Positions 45,636-56,244 of a stretch of DNA of 64,000 nt are shown in pieces. Source of the DNA: Scalesia atractyloides (Eukaryota; Streptophyta; Magnoliopsida; Asterales; Asteraceae); NCBI GenBank assembly GCA_947069175.1, contig CAMTDV010000009.1:7943163-8007162 (forward strand). Direction: 5' to 3'. The translations under genes and the position numbers were made by a program. Below the pieces are notes generated by a model. The model saw only the letters and a program-made list of their open reading frames with translations. It was not told where the DNA came from and ran no database searches. The number at the start of each line of letters is the position of its first letter. Position 1 is the first letter of the stretch.

Positions 45636-46257
45636 AAGCTGGCAGCATCTTCTCCGCTTTAAATAAAACCTCACTTCACTCCTTCAAACTTTTCGAATCT
45701 CCACACTTTCTCTCCGAAATTTCCAGACTTTGGCAGAATACTATCAGCCATTCTAAGTGAGTTGTAGGTAACTATTATCTTATTGTTCTTGTGATTCTTC
45801 TATTACGTTTTCTTTTGTACCAAGTGTGAAAGATAACCAAGCTCACCATATGGATGAACTTGTGTTCTAGAAGGTGTGAGAACGATGGGAGCCTTGGCTT
45901 TCCAAATTAAGTTCCACACCTCACTTGGACGCTTTTAGATGTATTATATTTTTCTTCATTCATGACCAACCGGGTTTATCAATTATGTTGATGAACTTAG
46001 TGCTTTGGTGTATCATATAATGAGGTTTTCATACCTCCTTGCTTGACCTCTATGACATATCTAATGGACAATGGAAATAACCAATATAATATAAACTATG
46101 AAGTACCTACATTTATACCTAGCCAAGTTTATGATGCTAACCGACTCATGGTTAGGTATTATGAGCCGGGGCTAATCTGTCTCGTTCCTAAAATCCTCGT
46201 TCACAGAACTCAGCATCGAAACAGGTGTTTAGACGAGCTACATTTTTCAGAACTGTC

Positions 46258-46317
46258 AGCTTCGTACGAAGTGGACTATCACTTCGCACGAAGTGAACAA
46301 TCTCTTCGTATGAAGTG
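46258..46317. repeat. palindrome cluster 2 in the 5' LTR
   Basis: Three copies start at 46258, 46280 and 46302 (steps of 22). The same three are at 53552, 53574 and 53596 in the 3' LTR. Confidence 0.92.
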
Positions 46318-47166
46318 GTATTTCCCTATGATTACTTTTTACACTCTATCCAGTTTCGAATCTGAATCTTCCACCAAATCAGAATACTCACACACATCTG
46401 TTCCCTCATGTAGGGTAACGTTGGTGTTCTACCCCTTCAACTCAACAACTCTCGGATCGCTAGGAAAGCATGCAAAACTGTGAGTATACTCGACTCCACT
46501 TTTTATCTTTTCACTTTTGGGATGCAACATATATGCTCTATCAACTCACTAAATCACGATACTTTATACTTAATCATAAAACAAACATTCATTTATACAT
46601 GCTTAATACGAATGCTATACACTATGTTATTAACTGTGTACAGCCTCCTTAAACATTTATAGTGCTGTAGGATTAACGCACCGCCCGTATTCATGAGGTC
46701 ATGTTAAGTAAACAAAAAGGTCTTGTCATTGCTATGATTATATTACTTTAGTGGTAAACTTTGGGTTGACATGTATAGTCACATTACTAGTATTGTATGA
46801 TAGTTTTAAGTAACGTTTATGCCATGTGGAATGTTTAAACTTTTATTATCTAGTTTTAAACTTGTATACTCACAAATGCCTTGTGTGTTGAACTATACTT
46901 TAACATATATTGCAGGATTATGATGATGATGAGGATGCATGAAATCTAGTAGGATGAACTAGAAACCCGCTTTTAATTTAGACTTATGTTGTATTCTTGT
47001 TCTCAATTATGTTGTTATAATTTGTTTCCAAAACAATGTGTTTGAATTTAGTGATGAAATGAAATGATGTTATCTAAATACTTGTCGCAAAATAGTGTTA
47101 TCAAGTCTCGAGCAATCTATTTCGTCCTACCCTGATGTTTCCACCATCGGTTGGGGGGTGACAGAT

Positions 47167-47180
47167 TGGTATCAGAGCCA
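47167..47180 (+). other. primer-binding site of the nested gypsy element
   Basis: TGGTATCAGAGCCA, three bases after the LTR end; tRNA-iMet type. Confidence 0.95.
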
Positions 47181-47239
47181 TAACTATAGGGAACTAGGTA
47201 AAATTGCATGATTTGACATAGTCTATAGTTTAAGTACCA

Positions 47240-47342
47240 AAACAGACCCTTCGTGCGAACTGAATTTCCTCGTACGAATAGAACCCCTTTGTGCGAACTG
47301 GAATTACCTTCACACGAAGTGAGTTCACTTCAGACGAAGTAA
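47240..47342. repeat. palindrome cluster 3 in the leader
   Basis: Five diverged copies centred at about 47253, 47273, 47292, 47313 and 47333 (steps 20, 19, 21, 20), about 70 bp after the PBS. The last two keep the TTCNNACGAAGT form. Confidence 0.85.
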
Positions 47343-48218
47343 ATTGTTTCCTAGCTTAAAACGTTTAAACTTCTTCCCGTTTAAACATTACAATCATTTT
47401 CTAAGGCTAACACAATACACACATGAAAAAATGAAGACAATCATACATCACCAACAAGACGGCTTGCACTAAAATAGGCTCAATGGCCCACAACTTTTGG
47501 TGAAGTCCCTCATTCTGCGCATTCGGTTTTCATGATATTACGCCATCAAGCTAGGAATGATATCCCCATCTTGATAGAAAATTTCCATTTTATACTCAAT
47601 GGATCTTACCAACGAGTCGGAATTTTCTCCTCGTTTAGTAGGTATCAACCACACTTAGGGTACGATTTATCAAGTTAGGGTCAAACCCGCATCTTGGTAA
47701 CTAGTCCCACCCTCTATTTTCAATCCACCAATGTTTCGAATTTTCAATCGATTAGGGACATGTAGTAACTGGAAGGGTAAATACCGTTAACCACTTCTCG
47801 GTGAGAGTATTCTACCTATTACGCCAAAACATGTCTTCATAACATGAAAGGACTTTCGATTCACTTTGGAATAGTCTTAGTTTCGTTCCAAGACACTCCA
47901 AGTTTTACGTTGAACCTCTTTTATGTTATATCCATTTTTATGTGTTTTACATTTGATAAGTTTATCATTCCAAACCGAAGCACAAATCGCATGCTACCCG
48001 CAATCTAAAACAATGCTAATAATCATGAACAAACTAAATTTACTACTCTTATCGTTGTTATACGTGATTATGCCATGGAAATATGTGTTATACTTTGTAA
48101 ACAATGTGAAACTTATGTGTTATGTGACATACTTTATGCTCATGCATGCGACAAACATTATTTTATAAACAAAATTATGATCAAGTCTCATCTTTTTCTC
48201 TTATTTTCAACCCTCTAA

Positions 48219-49500
48219 ATGTCTTCCACACGTCTCTCGAACACAAGGAAGAACTCCAAGTCAAGCTCCAAGTCCAACTCCAATGGCGATTCGATGTCCA
48301 AGAAGGACATGATGAAATTCATGGCCAAGCAAATGGCCAAGGTCATCCACGATATTTTTAGCAAGATCCAACCCACACCAAACCCCAACAACGTCAAATC
48401 CCTTCGTGCCTCGCATGCCTCGGTCGATTCTAAAGTCGACCCACCCAAGGCAACCTTCTCGTTCAAATAATTCAATTCTTGCAGCCCAATGCCATTCACG
48501 GGCGAAGAGGGTGCGACGAAAATGATCCAATGGTTTGATGCCATTGAAGTCACGTTTCATCTAAGCGGGTGTCCCGAGTACCTTCGCACCACTAATGCCA
48601 CCAGTGTTTTCCGATCGAGAGCACTTGATTAGTGGACTGCCGAACGCAACGCACGTGGTGACAACGCCACTTATGCATCACTTGGACCGAGCTCAAGAAG
48701 CTCACGAACGATGACTTGTGTCCTCCCCACGAGCTCCAACAACTTGAGAACGAGTTTTTGAACCTCAAACAAATTGGGGATGACAATACCGATCTCACCG
48801 CTAGGTTCAAACAACTTAACATACTTTGCCCTGGCCAAGTCGATTCCACCGATAAGGCCATAGCCAAATATACTCAAGCCTTTCCTACCTCCTTCTCCAA
48901 CTACATCGAGGTCGCTCAACCCAAAACCCTTGAAGATACCTATCGTTTAGCCGCCAAGTATAACCAAAACCAAGTCTTGAACGAAACATTTGAAACAAAG
49001 GGTTCTACCAAAATGGTTCACCAGGCCACCACCGAACCAACCGCAGAACCATCCAAACCTTCACCTAAACCCAACACCAAAGGTAAGAAGTGGAAGGCTT
49101 CAACCTGAAATTGTGCGGTTGTTACTCCGTCAAACCCTCCACAACAACAACGAGCCCTAACCTAAAATCCTGAACCAACCAAACTAGGCTACACTGGGAC
49201 TCTTGCCAAGTGTGTGACTTGCAACTCCCATCACCCTACCACCGCACCATGTCTCCTTTACACTACGTGCAATAGGTTTGAGCACTTTAGTACCCACTGT
49301 CGATTTGGCCAAAAGCCACAAGTAACCAAACCCAACCACCTGCCCAAAACCAAGTCCAGCAGCCAGTAAACAACGATCGCGCCTGTTACAAATGTGGCGA
49401 CCCAAACCATCTCATCAATGTTTGTCCCCACCACAACAACAACCAGCAGCAAGCTCCACATGGACAAGCTTTTGTCATCACTGTCGCTTAGGCCCAGAAC
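48219..49500 (+). pseudogene. Gag of the nested gypsy element
   Basis: The Met at 48219 (MSSTRLSNTRKNSKSSSKSN) starts a Ser/Lys-rich N-terminus. The gag core follows in shifted frames (FTGEEGATKMIQWFDAIEVT at about 48495, then 48716-49108 with DLTARFKQLNILCPGQVDST). A CX2C-type region near 49210-49290 and a CCHC knuckle CYKCGDPNHLINVC (about 49387-49428) follow. Stop codons near 48470, 48630 and 49108 break it. The region 47343-48218 is leader without gene. Confidence 0.82.
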
Positions 49501-49995
49501 AACAATTACGTCATCAATGATACGTTTCTCGTAAAAGATGTTTATGATTTATGTTTATTTGATACTAGCGCAGATAAAAGTTTTGTATTCGTTGAATTTG
49601 AACCACCGCTTAAGTGTAGACGCTCTAGGTTGCCAAAATCGTTCGATGTCCAAGTCGCTAATGGTAAGTCGATCACTGTTAATTCCGTTCTTTCTAATTG
49701 TTCTTTGAATCTCAACGAGCACAAGTTTTCAATCGAACTCATACCCATGCAATTTGGTAGTTTTGACATCATAGTAGGCATGAATTTTAGGCAAGTCCGT
49801 GCTGAAGTTGTTTGTTTGGAGAAATTTATTCGTCTTCCCCTCCCTTCTGGTGATTCGTTACACGCCTATGGTGAGAAACCTTCAAAGGGTCTGAAACTTA
49901 TTTCGTGTACTCAAGCGAACAAATACTTAGGCCAAGAGTACCTTGCCTTTCTTACCCACACTATGGAAAAAAGGACAAAGGAAAAGGCTGAGTGA
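49501..49995 (+). pseudogene. protease of the nested gypsy element
   Basis: Same protease type as at the left window edge. The active site reads DTSAD (about 49561-49575) where DSGAD or DTGAD is normal, so the conserved Gly is replaced by Ser. The core IIVGMNF follows at about 49769, with Asn in place of the usual Asp after Met. The frame ends at 49995. Confidence 0.85.
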
Positions 49996-50505
49996 TGTTC
50001 CCGTTGTCTGTGATTTTCCCGACATCTTTCCCAAAGACCTACCTGGTCCTCCTCCTCCTCTATCTGTTGACTTTCGCATTGACCTCATTCCTGGCACTAC
50101 TCCTGTTGCTAAATCCCCATACCATCTCGCACCACCGATCCAACTTTAAGAATTACTTGATAAAGGCTTTATACGCCCTAGTACTTCTCCTTGGAGTGCT
50201 CCAGTCCTCTTTGTCAAGAAGAAGGACTGTATCAATTATGGTGAACTCAACAAACTCACCGTCAAGAACCGTTATCCACTTCCTCGCATTGATGATCTAT
50301 TCTCAACTCCAAGGCACAATGTAACATCCGTCAAAAAACGGATTTACCAAACCCGCTCCGTTTATCAACCGAACAGTCAGTTAAATTTTTCCTTGCGAAT
50401 TAAATGCCCAAAATAATTTTATGCGATACATAATCAATTATTATACGGGGATATATAATTAGTTTTTGAAAAACTGCTAAAAATCGCAAAATAAAAATGT
50501 TTTGT

Positions 50506-50583
50506 CTCTGCCGGGTTTCGAACCCGGGTCTGTACCGGTTCAACAAACACTTATCACCCAGCCGATCAACCGCTCCGCCACTT
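50506..50583 (-). other. tRNA-like module B1, opposite strand
   Basis: The minus strand has TGGCGGAGCGGTTGA (50580-50566, A-box-like) and a perfect T-arm CCGGG-TTCGAAA-CCCGG (50527-50511), then T5 at 50497-50493. Class II-like spacing. Upstream of the LTR TATA. Confidence 0.87.
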
Positions 50584-51290
50584 TGATTTTCTGTTAATAA
50601 AAGGAATCAATTAATTCAAATAATAATGTTCGGAAGTCAAATTCAGTCAATTGCGCCCAAATAGCAGTCGTCGGAAATCCTGACGACTTCGCCATTAATT
50701 TACGTCTCCGCTCAAGTTAACCGAAGAATTAACTCCCACGACGGTTATAACCGACGTCTGAACCCGCGACATCAGCCGTAACCGCCGGAGAACGGCTGAC
50801 TTCGAATTGAGACCGAATTCAGACCCATACATCTCGATACTACCCTATAAATTCACCCACAACTCACCAGAAATCTTTCACACTCAAATCGCACCCTTTC
50901 TCGGCGAAAACTCACTCGCCGGAAATATTTTGTACGTCGCCGAAAAACCGAGTCCTTAATCTCTGAGCTTTACTGAACCCCCTAAACTTTTACCGAAGTC
51001 ACCCACACCCTTTGTAAGCTTTCTGAAGATTCTCTGCTGCAAGACACTCGTCGCCGGAAGAGATTGTTGTCGCCGGAGTTCTGCCGGAAAACAGAGGAAA
51101 GCCAGTCGGTACTTTTCACGCCTAATTTCCTTTCTTTTTACTTTTATCTCATCTGTAATTAATCATAAAACGCTAAAGAAACCTGAATCAACACTTCGAA
51201 CCAGTCAGTCGTCACTTCCGGTTAAAACCAGTGAAGAAGACGATGTTTCGGTAATGGTTAAGTATAATTAAAATCAAGTTATTTACCGGG

Positions 51291-51372
51291 TTAGACACAC
51301 AGTCCAGCGGTGGACTGTGTGCACATTAAACGCTAAGGTCTCGAGTTCGAATATTGTTTCCTCACACGCTGC
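51291..51372 (+). other. tRNA-like module B2
   Basis: D-arm-like AGTCCAGCGGTGGACTG (from 51301) and B-box-like GAGTTCGAAT (51343-51352), then T7 at 51388-51394. Confidence 0.78.
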
Positions 51373-51460
51373 CTTAATAAAAATTCCTTTTTTTCGCAAA
51401 CTGAACCGGATTGATTTTAGGTATATGTTAAGTATATTAATAACCGAGTTAATAACCAAG

Positions 51461-51537
51461 TGAGACACACAGTCCAGCGGTGGACTGTGTGTACGCTAAC
51501 CCACAGGTCCCGGGTTCGAGACCTGTGGAGCGCACCG
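51461..51537 (+). other. tRNA-like module B3
   Basis: AGTCCAGCGGTGGACTG (from 51471) and B-box CGGGTTCGAGACC (from 51511), then T5 at 51556-51560. ACAGGTC and GACCTGT can pair around the B-box. Confidence 0.82.
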
Positions 51538-51626
51538 GTTCTCTGGATTAAATCGTTTTTAAAATAAAGGATTTCTGTTTAAATCTACTTAATATATATA
51601 TATAATTAAAATCAGATATATGACGG

Positions 51627-51702
51627 GTTAGACACGTAGCTCAGTTGGTAGAGCTGCGTGCACGCGTACGGGAGGTCTCGGGTTCGAGCCTCACCCAGCG
51701 CA
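51627..51702 (+). other. tRNA-like module B4
   Basis: A consensus A-box TAGCTCAGTTGG (51637-51648) with D-stem GCTC/GAGC, and B-box GGTTCGAGCC (51681-51690). The next long T run is T7 at 51759-51765. Acceptor ends do not pair and the anticodon arm is irregular. Confidence 0.87.
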
Positions 51703-52166
51703 CAACAATATGCACTCGAACCGGTCAACGGTCAAGTCAACGGTCAGAAAAAGTCAAATTTTTTTATTATAATTATTTTAATTAAAAATCAATTAAAAAT
51801 ACTTAAAAATAACATTTTTAAAGGTTAGAAAATAGCCTCAAACTCACAAAAATACACCCAACAATCCTACTAAAAAAGATTAATAAAATCCGTTTGCTTA
51901 CCGAACCAAAATGCTATTTATCTAGGTTAATTTCACTCGTGGTTAAAACCATTTCGCGTGCATTCAACCTCATCAACCGAACGCACCCAATGTGAGTGAA
52001 TTCTTACAAATTCCCCTTTTTATTCATGTTTTGGGGTGTATCATGTGTCGCTTAAACTATTTCTCTTATGCAAACTCGTGCTATACCATTATATGATCTA
52101 AACTAGAATGTAACTATTGTTGGTTGTGATGTATTACATATTGTCAAAGTTGTATGCAAATTATTT

Positions 52167-52427
52167 AGGCCCATCAGTTCCTCGTGGGAGACGAGTTGAA
52201 CAACGCGTGCCTTAAAACTCATTCATTAGGCCCATCAGTTCGTAAGAACAACGCGTGCCTCAAAACTCATTCATTAGGCCCATCAGTTCGTAAGAACAAC
52301 GCGTGCCTCAAAACTCATTCATTAGGCCCATCAGTTCGTGGAACAACGCGTGCCTCAAAACTCATTCATTAGGCCCATCAGTTCCTCGTGGGAGACGAGT
52401 CGAACAACGCGTGCCTCAAAACAATCA
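52167..52427 (+). repeat. 47-48-bp tandem repeat in solo LTR B
   Basis: Five units start AGGCCCATCAGTTC at 52167, 52228, 52276, 52324 and 52371. Units 1 and 5 carry an extra CTCGTGGGAGACGAG hairpin; each unit contains ACGCGT. Solo LTR A has a different repeat in the comparable place (TCACGCTCATAATGTAA, 33781-33960). Confidence 0.95.
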
Positions 52428-53057
52428 TTTGGTGTATGTATGTTCAATATTCAATATTATGTGTTGTGTAAATAAATTTACATCTACATTTACTCATATG
52501 TGGTATGCACATTATTTATAATCAATTGGATAAACTTGTTCAAATGTTTTCCATAGGGTTCACTCGCCAACATTATGTTGATCCAAAAACCTTTTTACAC
52601 ATGATACAGGTGAACAGGTTGAAGCAAGGAAAACATAGGATATGCCTTAGAAGAGAACAAAGAAGCTTAGATTGGTAGTTAGAACATGTTGTATCATTTA
52701 TTGTAAATTTCCATTAAATTGTATTAATGAATATGAAACGTATAATAAATGTCATGAGCTTTGATGATAACCCAATCATGCCCCGATCACCTTTTCCGCT
52801 GCGGGTCGGGGTGTGACACACAACTTGTTTCTCTAAAATCGATCTTCGTTCTGGCTATCATCAGCTTCGATTCCTCGAAGAGGATGTTCCTAAAACTGCC
52901 TTCTGTACTAGATGCAGTCACTCTAAATTCGTAGTCATGCCTTTCGGTTTAACCAATGCACCCACGGTTTTCATGGATTTGATGAACTATGTGTGTAAGT
53001 TATACTTGGATCGCTTCATGGATCGCTTTGTGATCGTATTCATTGATGAACTATGCG

Positions 53058-54485
53058 TGTAGCTCACTATTATCTTCTTGTTCTTGAGATTCTTCTCTTA
53101 CCTTTTCTTTTGTACCAAGTGAGAAAGCTATCCAAGCTCACCACATGGATGAACTTGTGTTCTAGCAAGTGTGAGAACGATGGGATCCTGGCTTTCCGAA
53201 TTAAGTTCCACACTTCACTTGTACGCTTTTAGATGTATTATAATTATGTTCATTCATGAACAACCTGGTATATCAACTATGTTGATAAACTTAGTGCTTT
53301 GGTGAATCATATGATGAGGTTTTCATACCTCCTTGCTTGACCTCTATGACTTATCTAACGAACTATACACATAACATATATAATATAAACTATGAAGTAC
53401 CTACATTTATACCTAGCTGAGTTCATGATGCTAACTGATTCATGGTTAGGTATTATGAGCCGGGGCTAATCTGTCTCACTCCTAAAATCCTCGTTCACAT
53501 AACTCAGTATCGAAATGGGTGTTTAGACGAGCTACATTTTCCAGAACTATCAGCTTCGTACGAAGTGGACTCTCACTTCGCACGAAGTGAACAGTCTATT
53601 CGTACGAAGTGATATTTTCCTACGATTACTTTTTACATTCTATCCAATTTCGAATCTGAATCCTTCACCAACTCAGAATACTCACACACTTCTGTTTTCT
53701 TGTGTAGGGTAACATCGGTGTTGTACCCCATCAACTCAACAACTCTGGGATCGCTAGGAAAGCTTGCAAAACCGTGAGTATACTCGACTCCCCTTTTTCT
53801 ATTTACACTTTTGGGATACAACATATATGTTCTATCAACTCACTAAATCATGATACTTTATACTTAATCATAAAACAAACATTCATTTATACATGCTTAA
53901 TACGAATGTTTGCAAACTTATATATGCTAGAATTGAATGTTTTATACTACGTCATTAACTGTGTACAAGCCTCCCTTAACATGTATAGCGCTATAGCATT
54001 AACACACCACCCGTATTCGTGAGGTCATGTTAATTAAACCAAACGTCTAGTCATTGCTATGATTAGATTACGCTAGTGGTAAACTTTGGGTTGACGTGTA
54101 TAGTTGCATTACTAGTATTGTATGATAGTTTTAAGTAACGTTTATCCCATGTGCAATATTTAAACTTTTATTATCTAGTATTAAAACTTGTATACTCGCC
54201 AATGCCTTGTGTGTTGAACTATACTTTAACCTGTGTTGCGGGATTATCATGATGATGAGGATGTATGGAATCTAGTTGGATGAACTAGAAACCCGCTTTT
54301 AATTTAGATTTATGTTGTATTTTTGTTCTCAATTATGTTATATTTTGTTTCCAAAACAGTGTATTTGAATTTAGTGATGAAATGAAATGATGTTATCTAA
54401 ATACGTGTCGCAAAATAGTGTTATAAAGTCTCGAGCAATCTATTTCGTCATGTCCTGATGTTTCCGCCATCGGTTGGGTGTGACA
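53058..54485 (+). repeat. truncated 3' LTR of the nested gypsy element
   Basis: It aligns with 45763-47163 of the 5' LTR, so the first ~519 bp are missing, including cluster 1 and the TATA. Cluster 2 is kept (53552-53611). Confidence 0.92.
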
Positions 54486-54973
54486 TCATCAATGTCTATC
54501 AGCATTGATCATAAGTGTTTAAGGTCCTTAGTTCACACCCGACTCCCAACACGGTGTGAGGTTCGTCAAACCTAATAGCGCTATCAACTAATACCCCGTT
54601 GCCTCCCAAGCAACTAGCTTGTTAGTAAGTAGGGACTTTCTGATCCAATTTGAGTTTATTAACCAACAGCGAATTTAACTACAACATTATTAAAAAGTAT
54701 TCCTCCTATGAATAGTGGTTTGTGCCCCAGGACGCACGCTTGTGAAAGAGAAGTGAACTCACCTTAGTTTGCTCGATAAGTATTAACGTGCCTCTACGTG
54801 TTAATTAAATGTTAGGTCCGTTACACGCTGCCTAACGTACAATAAGTGTATGTATGTATACGAATAATTCCCTAATTGTCCAAACAACTCAGTGTTTAAG
54901 TGATTAGGGTAACATGTTTATTAGACAGTAACACACAGTGGATTCTCTAGATGGTGACAAGTGTGATTCTAAG

Positions 54974-55440
54974 AATTCGGATGTAAAAATTATTAATTAA
55001 ATTCGGACAAGCATTGTATAAACAATAACTCAGATTCATCACATAAACTCGGAACCTTGTTTAAAATCGGATATATCATTAACTTTAAACCAATTCGGAC
55101 TCCCAACATTTACATAAATTCGGAACGCCTAAACGTTCACACAAATTTGGAACCCCCAAGCATTCACACAAATTCGGACCCCTCCAAGCATTCATCCAAA
55201 TTCAGACTCTCAAGCATTTACACAAATTCGGAATCATGTACATGTATACGTATAAATTCGGATAACATGTTAAACCCAGATCCCCACCAAACATGTTTAA
55301 ATTCAGGCACTCCCCTATCCGCATAAACAAACTCGAATTATTTACAAACTCAGAACTCTTGAATTTATTTAACAAACTTGGATCATCATACATGATAAAC
55401 CTGGATTCCTCTAAAACTCGGAACCTTATACATTCCAATA
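54974..55440. repeat. degenerate ~27-bp minisatellite in the older Tekay LTR
   Basis: AAATTCGGA-type words recur about every 25-30 bp (for example 55092, 55117, 55144, 55171, 55199, 55225, 55255). The best-kept unit is about GCATTCACACAAATTCGGAC. At least 12 copies. Confidence 0.8.
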
Positions 55441-56244
55441 ACCTGGACCTTGCGACTTCACAAAGTCTTACCAATTACATACGCACAGTAATGACGAAAA
55501 CAAGCAAAATCACAACAATTTCTCAATGCAGTAGTTACAGTTCAACGATCAAACCCTAATCTCAACAATGTTACCAATCAAATCAACAATTTAGCGGTTC
55601 TGCTATAACAATGGCCTCTCTAATGTCTAGCAGCATCATACATTCACTCAATCTAACAACAATTACATATTCATCAGACATGATCAATTAAACACAAATC
55701 AATTGTTTGGATATCTAGAGTTTGCATGAAATCAAAAGAACAAGAATATCAACGTGTAACATAAAGCATTACCATAGATTCATTTAGGGTTTTCTGTTGT
55801 ATTGAAAGATCAGAGAGTAGATGATTATTGTGAGACTTGTGTAGCCAGGAATGATTAAAGAAAACACAAATTGTCGTATAGTGCAATTGTGTGGGGTTTA
55901 GGGTTATGCAGTAGTTTTATTAGAGTTTCAAGATTAACTCTAAATACCCCTTAACTAATTAACTTTCACACAAAGTACATAACATCTTGTAATTTATATT
56001 TAAAGCATATAATTCACGTATTTGTCATGCAACGCATAAGTTTCGTATAAACCGTTCGTTTATATTAATTATTCATGTTAGTCACCAACGTTCGAGAATT
56101 AACTTGTGTATGTTTTCCGGTAGTTCCTCGAATTACCAAATTAAACTCATTTAACTAACCCTAGTTAAATGCAATGCTATGAATGTATGTCTAAATTAAC
56201 GGTGGTTAGGTTAAAATATTAACCTGAAATTGTGGGTTGTCACA

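Larger units (their letters stand above)
45244..47163 (+). repeat. 5' LTR of the nested gypsy element
   Basis: 1920 bp. A first palindrome cluster (45558-45635) lies 22 bp upstream of a TATA-like TTTAAATAAA (45658-45667), and a second cluster at 46258-46317 would be in the transcribed part. Open frames in it are chance. Confidence 0.9.
50320..52818 (+). mobile_element. solo LTR B of the tRNA-module gypsy family
   Basis: A 2499-bp plus-strand LTR, TGTAACATCCGTC...GGGTCGGGGTGTGACA, with perfect duplication CACAA (50315-50319 and 52819-52823) inside RT. A TATA box (TATAAATT, 50846-50853) lies downstream of the palindrome CGGTTATAACCG (50742-50753) and of TCAGCCGT/ACGGCTGA arms. Four tRNA-like modules sit at 50506-50583 (minus), 51291-51372, 51461-51537 and 51627-51702 (plus). 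A 47-48-bp tandem array lies near the 3' side. Confidence 0.94.
49996..53062 (+). pseudogene. RT of the nested gypsy element, split and truncated
   Basis: RT begins at about 50145 (LLDKGFIRP..., VKNRYPLPRIDDLFSQLQGT) and is cut at 50319 by solo LTR B. It resumes at 52824 (CFSKIDLRSGYHQLR, VVMPFGLTNAPTVFMDLMNY). The catalytic box stops at FID (53039-53047); the second Asp and everything after are lost where the sequence jumps to a copy of GATGAACTATGCGTGTA and then into the LTR. Confidence 0.9.
45244..54485 (+). mobile_element. Tekay-like gypsy element, plus strand, nested
   Basis: 5' LTR 45244-47163 (TATAACGC..., likely TG changed to TA; end GGGGGGTGACA), PBS 47167-47180, gag from about 48219, protease, partial RT, truncated 3' LTR 53058-54485. 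A perfect TCATC duplication (45239-45243 and 54486-54490) lies inside the older Tekay LTR. RT is split by solo LTR B (50320-52818). The rest of pol and the first ~519 bp of the 3' LTR are deleted. Confidence 0.92.
44296..56244 (-). repeat. 5' LTR of the older Tekay element, split
   Basis: The LTR consists of 44296-45243 and 54491-56244 (about 2.7 kb together), interrupted by the element 45244-54485 and its TCATC duplication. The outer end is TGTGACAACCC (minus strand from 56244). It holds a 487-bp tandem duplication (44675-45161 and 45162-45243 plus 54491-54890) and a degenerate ~27-bp minisatellite at 54974-55440. Confidence 0.85.

Noticed and set aside
55057..55559. Frames across the Tekay LTR near 55,000-55,560
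   Set aside because: They read through the degenerate ~27-bp minisatellite and reflect its repeat, not a protein.
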